Below are positions 25,224 to 34,322 of a DNA stretch of 64,000 nucleotides, in pieces. Under the pieces are notes generated by a model. That model did not search any database and was not told the origin of the DNA. It saw nothing but the letters and a program-made list of their open reading frames with translations. The position numbers were made by a program, and so were the translations under genes. The stretch's first letter is position 1. Each line of letters starts with the position of its first letter. This stretch comes from JAOUEA01 sp038249195 (GTDB lineage Bacteria > Actinomycetota > UBA4738 > HRBIN12): NCBI GenBank assembly GCA_038249195.1, contig JBBRWM010000001.1:310001-374000 (forward strand), read 5' to 3'.

Positions 25224-26227
25224 CACGCTCGGGCAAGCGGTCGCAAGACCTGTTCGGCGAAGAGGTCGAGTTGCTCCGGCTCGGGGATCGCGAACGGCAA
25301 CACCCACGGCGCGATGATGAGCTCCTCGACGCCGAGATCCGCGAACGATCGGATGCGGTCGATGACCTGATCGGGCGTGCCGGACAACGTGTCGGCCCGC
25401 CAACCCTCGTACGTCTCCTCGCGCATCGCCCCCCCGGGCATGGCGGCCCGCCCCCGGTCGAACGCGGCCCGTGCGCCGCCGTCGTCCTCGCCCATCAACA
25501 GGTAGAGGCCCACGGAGAGGCGGAACGTCGCCGGATCGCGTCCCACCCGTTCGCAGGCGGCTCGCGCTCCCTCGGCGCGTTCGGCGAACGCCTCGGGGGC
25601 CCATCGCCACGCGGCGTTCCAGCCGTCCGCGTACCGGGCGGCGAGGTCCAGCAGCCGGGGACCGCCCTTCCCGCCGACCCACAGCGGGATCCTCGGCTGA
25701 ACGGGCGCCGGGAGTATCCGGGCATCCCGGAGCGAGAAACCGTTCGCATCCATCGTCACGGGCCCGTCCCCGGCGAGGGCATCGAGGACCTTGAGCGAGG
25801 CTTCGAGCGACGCGAACCGGTCGCCCACGTTGCCGAAGGAGTATCCGAATGCGGCGAACTCGGCCTCGAGCCAGCCGGCCCCGAGACCGAGCTCGAACCG
25901 CCCGCCCGAGATCCCGTCGATCGTGGTGGCCATCTTCGCCACGAGCGCGGGATGGCGGAACGGCGCGCACAAGACCAGGGTTCCCAACCGCACGCGTTCG
26001 GTGACGGCGGCGAGGCCGGCCAATGCCGTCATCGGCTCGAGGGCGGGGATGGGAGTCGGATCCGCACCGTACCGCCCGAACGAGTAGTAGAAGTGATCGG
26101 AAACCCACACCGAATCGAACCCGAGATCCTCCGCGCGCCGGGCCCACGCGGCCAACGCCTCGAAGGTGAGCGGGGCCTCGCCGGGCAGGGAGAACCCGTA
26201 GTGGGGCAGGCTCAAACCGAATCGCAT
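25223..26227 (-). CDS. LLM-class F420-dependent oxidoreductase
   Basis: A 334-residue luciferase-like monooxygenase-fold protein. 'FGLSLPHYGF' at the N terminus, 'WVSDHFYY', 'VRLGTLVLCAPFRHPALVAKMATTID' and 'GRFELGLGAGWLEAEF' are typical of actinobacterial F420-dependent members. Substrate not predictable. The frame is open about 250 codons upstream, but similarity begins at ATG 26227. The presence of such a gene supports an F420-making actinobacterial host. Confidence 0.85.
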   Translation of the reverse strand: MRFGLSLPHYGFSLPGEAPLTFEALAAWARRAEDLGFDSVWVSDHFYYSFGRYGADPTPIPALEPMTALAGLAAVTERVRLGTLVLCAPFRHPALVAKMATTIDGISGGRFELGLGAGWLEAEFAAFGYSFGNVGDRFASLEASLKVLDALAGDGPVTMDANGFSLRDARILPAPVQPRIPLWVGGKGGPRLLDLAARYADGWNAAWRWAPEAFAERAEGARAACERVGRDPATFRLSVGLYLLMGEDDGGARAAFDRGRAAMPGGAMREETYEGWRADTLSGTPDQVIDRIRSFADLGVEELIIAPWVLPFAIPEPEQLDLFAEQVLRPLARA

Positions 26228-26262
26228 GCGGCGAAGGATACGCCAGCGGGGAAGGCTCGGCC

Positions 26263-27066
26263 CTAGCGCGAGGGCGACGCCAAACCGGCACGGGTCGCGA
26301 GCGAGCCGCTCATGACGAGCGTGCCGGTCGCATCGCGGACCGTCACGCGATCGTATCCCTCCAGATCGAGCTCGAAGTCGCGCGAGACGATGGCCGAGCC
26401 GCCGGCGTCGAGCTGGATCTTGCCGACGCGCAACGCCGGCAGCCGCGGGCCCTGGAGCCGGACGACGTAGGGCTCCGTCTTGGGCGGCGCCGGCGAGAGT
26501 TGATTCACCATCACGACGGCCATGTCGATCATCGTGGACGACACGAGCGTAAACGCCGATCCTCCGCCCGTGCCGCGCAGCGGCGAGAGTCGGCCGATCA
26601 CGACCTGGTTGGTCGGGTCGGCGAACTCGGCGGTGCTCACGAGCCATTCGAACCGATCGGCGGCGCTCTGTTGGCGCACGATCGCCACCTTCGCGGCTTC
26701 TTCGGAGCGGGCCGCTCTGCCGGCCATGACGGCACCCCATCCCAGGCCGGCCACGGCCACCATGGCGGCCACGACCGCCGAGACCGCGAGGCGGCCGCGG
26801 CGCACGGGCGCATGGGGCGACGGGCGCCCGTTGGGGGCCGCGGCCTGACGGCGAACGGCGGCCACGACGCGGTCCTCGAGATCCGGTGCGGGGTCCGAGC
26901 CAGCCACCGCGAACGCGAGCGTAGCGGCTGCCGCGTCGAACTGCCCGGCCTCCTTGCGGCACGCCGCGCACCACTGCAGATGACGATCAACGACCGAAGT
27001 GTCGCGGGGGCCCAGCGTGCCGAGCGCGCGCTCGGGGAGCTGATCGCGGATCACCGGGCAACTCAT
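26263..27066 (-). CDS. Membrane anti-sigma factor with zinc-binding (ZAS) domain
   Basis: 267 residues. An N-terminal zinc-binding anti-sigma domain with His29, Cys33 and Cys36 (HLQWCAAC) is cytoplasmic. One membrane helix (about 93-112) follows, then an extracytoplasmic RskA-like domain of about 150 residues. It would hold the ECF sigma factor encoded just upstream inactive until regulated proteolysis. Its start overlaps the sigma gene's stop by four bases. It controls that sigma factor's regulon, which probably includes this operon. Confidence 0.88.
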   Translation of the reverse strand: MSCPVIRDQLPERALGTLGPRDTSVVDRHLQWCAACRKEAGQFDAAAATLAFAVAGSDPAPDLEDRVVAAVRRQAAAPNGRPSPHAPVRRGRLAVSAVVAAMVAVAGLGWGAVMAGRAARSEEAAKVAIVRQQSAADRFEWLVSTAEFADPTNQVVIGRLSPLRGTGGGSAFTLVSSTMIDMAVVMVNQLSPAPPKTEPYVVRLQGPRLPALRVGKIQLDAGGSAIVSRDFELDLEGYDRVTVRDATGTLVMSGSLATRAGLASPSR

Positions 27067-27635
27067 GAGGGTTCCTTGCCCTCGTTGGCGCGGCGGACCT
27101 TGATCATGGCCGAACGGAGCCGCGTCTTGACCGTCCCCAGCGGGACGCCGTCGGATTCCGCGATCTCACGGGCGGTGAGGCCCCGGAAGTACGCGCGGGC
27201 AACGAGCCGCCGTTCCGCATCGGACAGGGACTCGAGACAGCGGATCGCGGTGTCGCGCTCGATCAGGACGGCCTCTTCGTCGATGCCCGGGGCGTCGGGG
27301 ACCTCGTCGACCAGCACGAGCGTCGGCCGCGAGACGCCGGTCTCGCGCCGCAGGCGGTCCACAGCGAGGTTGTGCGCGATCGTCATGAGCCACGTGGACA
27401 ACCGTCCCCGGGTGGGATCGAAACGCGCTGCCTTGCGCCATGCGGTGAGGAACACGTCCTGGGTGAGCTCCTCGGCGGATTCACGGCTGCCGAGCAGGCG
27501 AAGGCCCAGCCCGTACACGGGCCGTCCGAACCGCGCGTAGAGCGCGCGGACGGCAGCGTCGTCACCGACGCGAAGTCCCTCCATCAACTGTTGTTCCTCC
27601 TTCGGGAGGAGCGGTCCTTCGTTCCGGTCGTCCAC
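27063..27635 (-). CDS. ECF RNA polymerase sigma factor (SigK-like)
   Basis: 190 residues with sigma region 2 ('LYARFGRPVYGLGLRLLGSRESAEELTQDVFLTAWRKA') at about 28-95 and region 4 ('LSDAERRLVARAYFRGLTAREIAESDGVPLGTVKTRL') at about 133-175, with no extra domains. The length and the RskA-like anti-sigma partner place it near the SigK/ECF19 group. Divergent from the NfeD protease gene 130 bp away, so the shared spacer may carry an ECF promoter, though I could not identify a convincing one. Confidence 0.9.
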   Translation of the reverse strand: MDDRNEGPLLPKEEQQLMEGLRVGDDAAVRALYARFGRPVYGLGLRLLGSRESAEELTQDVFLTAWRKAARFDPTRGRLSTWLMTIAHNLAVDRLRRETGVSRPTLVLVDEVPDAPGIDEEAVLIERDTAIRCLESLSDAERRLVARAYFRGLTAREIAESDGVPLGTVKTRLRSAMIKVRRANEGKEPS

Positions 27636-27766
27636 CGGGTTCCTTCCGATATACGCGCGGCGCGTCCCCGGTGGCTTGCCTTCAGCGCCCGGAGCTCTCG
27701 CTCGAGTATGTGGCCTCGAACGATTCCCTGCACGCCATTCGTACCTGGCGTACGCTCGGTTCCATC

Positions 27767-29206
27767 GTGAGAGAACGCGGGCATCGAGGCGGTCGAACGG
27801 CGCGCGCAGGGTCGGGCGCGACCCGCCGCAGCATCATCGCGTTCGCAGCCCTCATCGGCATGATCCTGATCGTCGGGACGAGCGGCGTCGCGCACGCCCA
27901 GTCCTCGGAAGGCACCGTCGTGCGCCTGCACCTCGACGGCGTGGTCGATCCGTTCGTGGCCGACTACCTCGAGCGTGGGATCGCCGACGCCGCGGCCGCC
28001 CGTGACGCCGCCGTCCTCATCCAGATCGACACCCCCGGGGGTCTCGATTCCTCGATGCGCCAGATCACCCAGGCGATCCTCGGCGCGCAGATCCCCGTCA
28101 TCGGCTACGTCGCGCCCTCAGGCGCGCGGGCCGCCTCGGCTGGCGCCTTCGTGCTCATGTCCACGCCGCTGGCGGCCATGGCCCCGGGCACGAACGTGGG
28201 CGCGGCCACGCCCGTGGGCATCAGCGGCGCCACAGGCTCTGACAAGGCGGTGCAGGACGCGGCCGCGTACATGCGGTCCCTCGCCGAGCAGCAGGGACGT
28301 AACGCCGACGTGGCGGCCTCGTTCGTGTCGGACGCGACGAGCATCTCCGCCGAACAGGCCCTCGCCGACGGCACGATCGAGTTCGTGTCGTCATCGGCCG
28401 AGCAACTCCTCACGGACGTCGACGGCCAACAGGTCGAGGTCGCGGGGACCCCTGTGACGCTGCACACCGCCGGCGATCCGATCGTGGACCAGGAGCTCGG
28501 CGGGGTCGTGGGGTTCCTCCACGGCTTGATCGACCCGAACCTCGCGTTCATCTTCTTCTGGCTCGGGCTCGCCTTGATCGTCCTGGAGCTCATCGTTCCC
28601 GGGCACATCTTCTCGGGAACGGTGGGCACGATCCTGCTGATCTTGGCCATCGTTTCCTTCGGCCTGCTGCCCGTTCGGATCCTCGGCATCGTGCTCCTCG
28701 TGGGCGCGGCGGCGGCGTTCATCGCGGAGGCCTCACGCCCCGGACTCGGCGTCTGGGGCGTGCTCGGGCTCGCGCTCCTCGTGCTCGGGGGGTGGTTCCT
28801 CTACGACCGGGCCGACGGCGCGGGCGTCTCGGGATGGGTCCTGGGGATGGTTGCGGTGGTGATCGGACTGTTCTTCGGACTGGTGGTGGCGAAGGCGCGG
28901 GGTCTGCGGAACCTCCCGCCCGCCGCCGGCCCCGAGGCCATCGTGGGCGAGGAAGGGATCGCGCTCGGCGCCGGCCTGGATCCGAGCGGCGTGGTGCGGA
29001 TCAACGCGGAACAGTGGCAAGCCGTCACGACCGGACGCCGGATCCCGGGGGGAGCACGCATCCGCGCCACGGCGATCGACGGCTTCACCATCACCGTGGA
29101 GCCCGTCGGAGCCGGATCGCTCCCGGGAGCCACGCGCGCACAGGAGATACCGGCGACGGACGCCAGGTCCGCGTCGCGGCCGGTCGACGAAAGGGGAACC
29201 ACCTAG
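27767..29206 (+). CDS. NfeD-family membrane serine protease
   Basis: 479 residues from GTG 27767. A signal sequence/first helix (about 22-45) ends in AHAQ. A ClpP-like protease domain follows with 'IDTPGGLDSSMRQI' and catalytic Ser near residue 124 in 'GARAASAGAFV'. Then come four to five membrane helices and the C-terminal OB-fold NfeD domain ('VGEEGIALGAGLDPSGVVRI'). NfeD and stomatin act as a pair, the protease cleaving the stomatin C terminus, and the next gene is indeed a stomatin homologue starting one base after this stop. Confidence 0.9.
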   Translation: MRERGHRGGRTARAGSGATRRSIIAFAALIGMILIVGTSGVAHAQSSEGTVVRLHLDGVVDPFVADYLERGIADAAAARDAAVLIQIDTPGGLDSSMRQITQAILGAQIPVIGYVAPSGARAASAGAFVLMSTPLAAMAPGTNVGAATPVGISGATGSDKAVQDAAAYMRSLAEQQGRNADVAASFVSDATSISAEQALADGTIEFVSSSAEQLLTDVDGQQVEVAGTPVTLHTAGDPIVDQELGGVVGFLHGLIDPNLAFIFFWLGLALIVLELIVPGHIFSGTVGTILLILAIVSFGLLPVRILGIVLLVGAAAAFIAEASRPGLGVWGVLGLALLVLGGWFLYDRADGAGVSGWVLGMVAVVIGLFFGLVVAKARGLRNLPPAAGPEAIVGEEGIALGAGLDPSGVVRINAEQWQAVTTGRRIPGGARIRATAIDGFTITVEPVGAGSLPGATRAQEIPATDARSASRPVDERGTT

Positions 29207-30124
29207 ATGCCTGCACTCATCGGTAGCGCCCTGGTCATCGTGTTCATCGTGGCGGTGCTCGTGAGCGCGATCAAGGTCGTGCGCGAGTACCAACGCCTGG
29301 TGGTCTTCAGGCTCGGGCGTGTGATCGGGGTCAAGGGCCCCGGGCTCGTGCTCCTGATCCCGTTCGTGGACAAGGCCACGACCGTCGATCTTCGCGAGTT
29401 CTACCTCGAGATCCCGCATCAGACCGCGATCACGGAGGACAACGCGTCGATCTCCATCGACTTCATCGTGTTCAACAAGGTGCTCGATCCGCAGATGTCC
29501 GTGATCTCCGTCGGGAACTTCGCGGGTGCCGCGCAGAACATCGCGGCCACGACGTTGCGCTCGGTGGTGGGCGACATGTCGCTGGACGACGTCCTCGCCA
29601 AACGCGAGCAGATGAACGAGATCCTGCGCGTGAAACTCGACGAGGTGACCGAGCGCTGGGGCGTGAAGGTCACCAACGTCGAGATCCGGGAGATCGTGCC
29701 CCCGCCCACCGTTCAGGAGGCGATGACGCGACAGATGTCGGCCGAGCGCACGCGACGCGCCGTGGTCACGGAGGCCGAGGGCGCGAAGCAGGCCGCGATC
29801 ACGGTGAGCGAGGGGAACAAAGAGGCCGCGATCTTGAACGCGGAAGGCGAGAAGCAGGCGGCGATCCTGCGCGCCGAGGGTCAGCGCCAGTCGGCGATCC
29901 TGCAGGCCGAGGGCTTCTCGCTCGCGCTCGCCAAGGTGAACGAGGCGGCCGACGTGGTGGGAGGCAACACCATGAAGCTCCAATACCTCGACGCGCTGAA
30001 GGCGCTCGGCGTCTCGCCTTCGTCCAAGGTCGTCGTCCCCATGGAGCTGGCCGGCCTCGTGGCCGGGTTCACCGCCATCGCCGAAACCATGGGTGGCGAC
30101 GGTGCGGGGACGACGTCGACCTGA
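29207..30124 (+). CDS. SPFH/band 7 (stomatin-like) protein
   Basis: 305 residues with one N-terminal membrane helix (about 2-22), an SPFH domain (about 25-190) and a coiled C-terminal region rich in Ala/Glu/Lys with heptads such as 'EAEGAKQAAI', 'EGNKEAAILNAEGEKQAAIL'. Such proteins form ring-like membrane scaffolds and partner with NfeD proteases. 'PPTVQEAMTRQMSAERTRRA' is highly conserved in prokaryotic stomatins. Immediately downstream of nfeD in an operon. Confidence 0.93.
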   Translation: MPALIGSALVIVFIVAVLVSAIKVVREYQRLVVFRLGRVIGVKGPGLVLLIPFVDKATTVDLREFYLEIPHQTAITEDNASISIDFIVFNKVLDPQMSVISVGNFAGAAQNIAATTLRSVVGDMSLDDVLAKREQMNEILRVKLDEVTERWGVKVTNVEIREIVPPPTVQEAMTRQMSAERTRRAVVTEAEGAKQAAITVSEGNKEAAILNAEGEKQAAILRAEGQRQSAILQAEGFSLALAKVNEAADVVGGNTMKLQYLDALKALGVSPSSKVVVPMELAGLVAGFTAIAETMGGDGAGTTST

Positions 30125-30140
30125 GCGAGGGTCCGCATCA

Positions 30141-30179
30141 CACGGTCTCAGGCCACGGTCTCAGGCAACGGTCTCAGGC
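30141..30179. repeat. Three-copy 13-bp tandem repeat
   Basis: Three consecutive copies of (c/a)ACGGTCTCAGGC lie in the short gap between the convergent stomatin and pilT genes. The last copy contains the pilT stop codon. It looks like slipped-strand expansion of the gene's end rather than a regulatory site. Confidence 0.9.
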
Positions 30180-31277
30180 GGGAACGGTGAGACCGGCCTG
30201 CTGCATGGCGAGCTCGAAGTCGTGGCGGGAACTGACGGCCTTGAACGCCGAGTCCACATCGATCTTGCCCTGCTTCAGCAGCTCGAGCAGCCACTGGTCG
30301 AACGTGACCATGCCGTAGAACGCTCCGTCGGCGATGACGTCCTTGATCTCGTGGGTCTTGTCGGGATCCGCGATCCGCTCCGCGATGCGCCCTGTGTTGA
30401 TCAAGATCTCGAGCCCCGGCGTGCGTCCGCCGTCCACGGTGGAGACCAGGCGCTGGCACACGATGCCCCGGAGCGTCCCCGCCAGCGCGAGTCGGACCTG
30501 CTTCTGCTGGTAGGGCGGGAAGAAGTCGATGACGCGGTTCACGGTCTCGGTTGCGTCCTGCGTGTGCAGCGTCGAGAGCACGAGGTGTCCCGTCTCGGCC
30601 GCGGCGATGGCGGCGCGCACGGTCTCCGTGTCCCGCATCTCCCCGATCAGGATCACGTCGGGATCTTGGCGCAGCGCGGCGCGCAGGGCCACCAGGAAGT
30701 CCTTCGTGTCGCTGCCGACCTCGCGCTGGTTGATGGAGGCAACGTCGTCGCGGTGCAGCACCTCGATCGGATCCTCGATCGTGACGATGTGCACCGGCTT
30801 GGTCCTGTTGATGTATTCGATCATGGCGGCCAGGGTCGTGGTCTTCCCCGACCCCGTCGGGCCCGTGACCAGGACGAGGCCCCGGTGCTCGTCGGCGATC
30901 GTGCGCACGGCGTCGGGGAGCCCGATCTCGGAGAACGACGGCCCGCCGAAGCGGAGCTTCCGCAGCACCATGCTGATGGCCCCCCGCTGCCGGAACACGT
31001 TCACGCGGTAACGGCCGACGCGCGGGATGGAATACGCGAAGTCGATCTCGCCCGCTTCGTCGAACCGCTCGAGGCGTTCCTCGGGGATGATCGCCGCCGC
31101 GATGGTGTCGGTCTCCGCGTTGGACAGCGGCGCTCGGTCGAGGCGCTCCAGCCCGTTGGGCATGCGGATCAGCGGCGCCGAGCCCACCTTGACGTGCAGG
31201 TCGGATCCCTCGCTGTCGACGAGGTCCGTGAGCCAACCGTTGAACTCCTCAACGATGGGCGCGGTGGTGCCCTCCAT
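30174..31277 (-). CDS. pilT: PilT-type twitching-motility ATPase
   Basis: A 367-residue secretion/pilus retraction ATPase. An N-terminal PAS-like domain ('SEGSDLHVKVG') precedes the ATPase core with Walker A GPTGSGKTTT (about 139-148), Asp box 'IVTIEDPIEVLH', Walker B 'DPDVILIGEMRD' and His box 'LVLSTLHTQDA', all typical of PilT. ATG 31277 has GAGGAG properly spaced; an in-frame ATG 22 codons upstream is less likely. No other pilus gene is in this window, so the rest of the type IV pilus system must be elsewhere. Confidence 0.92.
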   Translation of the reverse strand: MEGTTAPIVEEFNGWLTDLVDSEGSDLHVKVGSAPLIRMPNGLERLDRAPLSNAETDTIAAAIIPEERLERFDEAGEIDFAYSIPRVGRYRVNVFRQRGAISMVLRKLRFGGPSFSEIGLPDAVRTIADEHRGLVLVTGPTGSGKTTTLAAMIEYINRTKPVHIVTIEDPIEVLHRDDVASINQREVGSDTKDFLVALRAALRQDPDVILIGEMRDTETVRAAIAAAETGHLVLSTLHTQDATETVNRVIDFFPPYQQKQVRLALAGTLRGIVCQRLVSTVDGGRTPGLEILINTGRIAERIADPDKTHEIKDVIADGAFYGMVTFDQWLLELLKQGKIDVDSAFKAVSSRHDFELAMQQAGLTVPA

Positions 31278-31421
31278 ATGGGACTCCTCGTATCGGATCG
31301 CGGGACGCCGGCGATCCGCCGACGGCAGGTTCTGGGTATCCATCGGCGGGCACGCCCGAGGACTTCAGTCCCCGTACGTGCTTCGCGTGAGGACCCGCGC
31401 CACGGGGGCCGTTCCGACCCC

Positions 31422-32093
31422 TCAGGCGCGCGCGACGAGCCGGCACACGGCGGCGTGATCGGCGCGTGGTTCGAAGTCCGTGAGGGCCATGGGCGGGCGG
31501 GAGGCGGACAACATGCCTTCCAGGAGGCCCCGGTGCACCGCGCATACCAGGTCTCGATGCTCGTCCAGCAGATCGTGGAACGGGCAGGTCCGCAGCGTGA
31601 TCTCGACGGCCTTGGCGCCGCGGCGACGGAACCGGGGGTCGAACCCCGCTTCGGCGAGGGCCTCCTGCAGCACGGCGAGGTTGGGGCCGGGGCGGCGCGC
31701 GCCCGGCTTCGGCACGCTCCGCCCCACGAGGTAAGCGCCCCAGTCCCGCGCGAGCTCGGTGGCCCGATCCTGCTGGCGTCTGGTGCTCATGAGGCCCGCG
31801 AGGATGTCCGCGAACAACCGGTAGTCCCGGCCCTCGCGGCCCTCGCGGTCCGTGGCGCTGAACAGCGCCTGGGGACGCCCCACGGAGGTCGCCTTGCGGG
31901 TCTCGCTCGCCACGAGACCCACCTCCTGCAGCCGCCGCAGGTGGGGCCGCAGCGTGTTGGGGTGCAGCGACAGCCGCGCGGACAGTTCACGCACCGACAC
32001 GGGCCGTCCCGACAGGCGCAGATAGCGGTAGAGGCGGTAACGGGTGTCGTCGGCGAGCGCCTTGTGGACCTCGAGCGGCGCCGGCTCCGTCAT
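31422..32093 (-). CDS. SufR-like helix-turn-helix regulator
   Basis: A 223-residue regulator. The N-terminal winged helix is 'VSVRELSARLSLHPNTLRPHLRRLQEVGLV' with the wing 'GRPQALFS'. The C-terminal half carries three Cys: two in 'CPFHDLLDEHRDLVC', separated by 13 residues, and one near the C terminus, in the place where SufR proteins bind an iron-sulfur cluster. It is divergent from mrp, a gene for iron-sulfur cluster carrier protein, which fits a role sensing iron-sulfur status. Similar ArsR/DeoR-like regulators precede actinobacterial suf operons. Metal or cluster binding is inferred. Confidence 0.78.
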   Translation of the reverse strand: MTEPAPLEVHKALADDTRYRLYRYLRLSGRPVSVRELSARLSLHPNTLRPHLRRLQEVGLVASETRKATSVGRPQALFSATDREGREGRDYRLFADILAGLMSTRRQQDRATELARDWGAYLVGRSVPKPGARRPGPNLAVLQEALAEAGFDPRFRRRGAKAVEITLRTCPFHDLLDEHRDLVCAVHRGLLEGMLSASRPPMALTDFEPRADHAAVCRLVARA

Positions 32094-32166
32094 GCTGCCT
32101 CCGTCGTAGACTGGATTTCCACGGCGACGACCGTGTCAACCAACGCTACCGCAGGAAAGGAACCCC

Positions 32167-33312
32167 GTGGTCACCGAGGCACTCGTCCGCGAAGCCCTGA
32201 AGCACGTCATGGATCCCGAGATCGGGCGCCCCATCGAGGACATCGGGATGTTGCGCGACATCCGCATCGACGGCGGCGCCGTGACCGTGGACGTGCTGAT
32301 CACCATCGAGGGCTGTCCGTTGAAGGATCGCATCACGCAGGACGTGACCGCGGCCGTCGCGCCGCTCGAGGGCGTCCAGACCGTCCGCGTTGAGCTCTCC
32401 CCCATGAGCCCCGAGCAGCGCGAGTCCTTGGTGCAGCAACTGCGGGGCAGCGCCCCAGCCGGGGGCGACGCGGCGCCCCCGCGGATCCGGTTCGCCCCGC
32501 AAACCGCCGTGATCGCCGTGGCCTCCGGCAAGGGAGGGGTAGGCAAGTCCAGCGTGACCGTGAACATCGCGGCGGCGCTCGCGGCCGAAGGCCACGCGGT
32601 GGGCGTCCTCGACGCCGATGTCTGGGGGTTCAGCGTCCCGCGGATGATGGGGGTCTCCGGCCAGCCTGTGGGGTTCAACGACATGATCCTGCCCCTCGAG
32701 GCGCACGGTGTGAAGGTGATCTCGATGGGGTTCTTCGTCCCCGAGGAGACGCCGGTGATCTGGCGCGGACCCATGCTGCACAAGGCCATCGAGCAGTTCC
32801 TCGGCGACGTGTTCTGGGGCGACCTGGACTTCCTCCTGTGCGACCTCCCGCCGGGAACGGGGGACGTGAGCATCTCGCTGGCCTCGTTCCTGCCGGGCGC
32901 CTCGATGCTCGTGGTCACGACCCCGCAGGAGGCCGCCCGCAAGGTCGCCGAGCGCGCTGGCAAGATGGCCGAGCGAACGAACCTGCGCCCCCTGGGCGTC
33001 GTCGAGAACATGAGTTACTACCTCTGCCCCCACTGTGGCCAGCGCGACGACATCTTCGGCTCGGGGGGAGGGCGGGAGGCCGCCGACACCCTGGGCGTCC
33101 CGCTGATGGCTCAGGTGCCGCTGCTCCCCGCCCTGCGCGAAGGCGGTGACGCGGGCATGCCCATCGTGCTGAGCCACCCGGAGGCGGCCGCATCGGGCGC
33201 GCTCCGCGAGGCCGCCTCCGCCGTGGCGCGAGCCACCAAGTCGAAGGTCGGCAAGCCGTTGACGCTGATGACGGCCGGCGCCGCCGCGAACGCCGGCACC
33301 CACCAGCACTGA
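32167..33312 (+). CDS. mrp: Mrp/ApbC iron-sulfur cluster carrier ATPase
   Basis: 381 residues: an N-terminal MIP18/DUF59 domain (about 1-95, 'VMDPEIGRPIEDIGML') fused to a deviant Walker A P-loop ATPase (SGKGGVGKSS near 120-129). The Mrp-specific CxxC at Cys287/Cys290 (CPHC) binds a bridging [4Fe-4S] cluster between two monomers for delivery to target proteins. GTG start with AGGAAAGGA upstream. It is divergent from the SufR-like regulator, with 73 bp of shared promoter region. Confidence 0.94.
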   Translation: MVTEALVREALKHVMDPEIGRPIEDIGMLRDIRIDGGAVTVDVLITIEGCPLKDRITQDVTAAVAPLEGVQTVRVELSPMSPEQRESLVQQLRGSAPAGGDAAPPRIRFAPQTAVIAVASGKGGVGKSSVTVNIAAALAAEGHAVGVLDADVWGFSVPRMMGVSGQPVGFNDMILPLEAHGVKVISMGFFVPEETPVIWRGPMLHKAIEQFLGDVFWGDLDFLLCDLPPGTGDVSISLASFLPGASMLVVTTPQEAARKVAERAGKMAERTNLRPLGVVENMSYYLCPHCGQRDDIFGSGGGREAADTLGVPLMAQVPLLPALREGGDAGMPIVLSHPEAAASGALREAASAVARATKSKVGKPLTLMTAGAAANAGTHQH

Positions 33313-33336
33313 GCCGGCCCGCGGGCGGGGAGCGCC

Positions 33337-34311
33337 TCAGCTTCGAGCGGGCTCGGGGTCCTCGGGACCGGAGCCGCCGCTCTCGGCGCCATCCTCCGTG
33401 GCCTCCTCGCCCGCCGAGGCGTCGCCTTTCGGATGGAAGGCCCACCAGATGAGGATGCCGGCCGAGACGAGCGCGACGCAGAGCGCCGTCCACTGCGAAC
33501 CGGTGAAGAACCAGAACCGCTTGTCGATGCGAACGGAGTCCTCCAGGATGCGCGCGCACCCGTAGATGAGTCCGAAGCACAGGGTGAGGACGCCCTCGCG
33601 CCTCGGCCGCTTCATGAACAACCACAGGAACGCGAACAGCCCCCAGGCGATGATCATGTCGTAGAGCGCGGTCTGGTGCAGCCCGCTCCCCTGCGCGATC
33701 AGGTTGCCCTGGGCGTCCAGCAGCCGAACGCCGGTCCGCGTGACGATCTCGAGATGGCCGCCCTGGAGTGCGGCCTGACACGTGCCCGCCACGCAACGGA
33801 ACGGCGGCGCGAGGTTGCCCCCGTGATACGTCCACGCCAGGAGCCACGAGGTGGGCTTGCCCAGGTGGTCCCCGATGATGAGATCGCCGATGCGGCCGAT
33901 CGCGATGCCGAACGCGAGCGCGGGCGCGACCGCGTCGGCGACCTGGAAGAAGCGGTAGCCGCGGCGCCGCACGCGAGGAACGTTGACGATGACGGCGCCG
34001 GCGATGCCCCCCAGCAGGGAGATGCCCCCCCGCCATACGGCCAGCATCTGCCCCAGGTTGTCGAACTCGGAGACGTGCCCGATCACGTAGAACAGGCGCG
34101 CCCCGACGATGGCACCGATCAGCGACCAGAACGCGATCGCGTTGACTTCCTCGGCGGGGATCCCACGGGGCGGGCCGATCCGCCCGAGCAGCCACGCGCC
34201 GAGCATGAAGCCGACCGCGATGAAGATCCCGTGCGGGGAGATCGCGAACGCGTCGCCGAAGCGGAACCGGTCGAGCACGGACCATCCGACGGCGGCGAGG
34301 AAGAGCGGCAT
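33337..34311 (-). CDS. lgt: Prolipoprotein diacylglyceryl transferase
   Basis: 324 residues with seven predicted membrane helices. Lgt moves diacylglycerol from phosphatidylglycerol to the lipobox Cys of prolipoproteins. The phosphatidylglycerol-binding signature is present as GRIGDLIIGDHLGKPT, with Asp in place of the usual Asn and a His later. 'SPHGIFIAVGFMLG', 'LHQTALYDM' and 'EGVLTLCFGLIYGCARILEDSVR' also match. An Ala/Glu/Ser-rich acidic tail ends the chain. ATG 34311 starts the first helix; a longer frame to 34344 would overlap the PAP2 gene. Confidence 0.88.
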   Translation of the reverse strand: MPLFLAAVGWSVLDRFRFGDAFAISPHGIFIAVGFMLGAWLLGRIGPPRGIPAEEVNAIAFWSLIGAIVGARLFYVIGHVSEFDNLGQMLAVWRGGISLLGGIAGAVIVNVPRVRRRGYRFFQVADAVAPALAFGIAIGRIGDLIIGDHLGKPTSWLLAWTYHGGNLAPPFRCVAGTCQAALQGGHLEIVTRTGVRLLDAQGNLIAQGSGLHQTALYDMIIAWGLFAFLWLFMKRPRREGVLTLCFGLIYGCARILEDSVRIDKRFWFFTGSQWTALCVALVSAGILIWWAFHPKGDASAGEEATEDGAESGGSGPEDPEPARS

Positions 34312-34322
34312 CTCAGGCGAGT

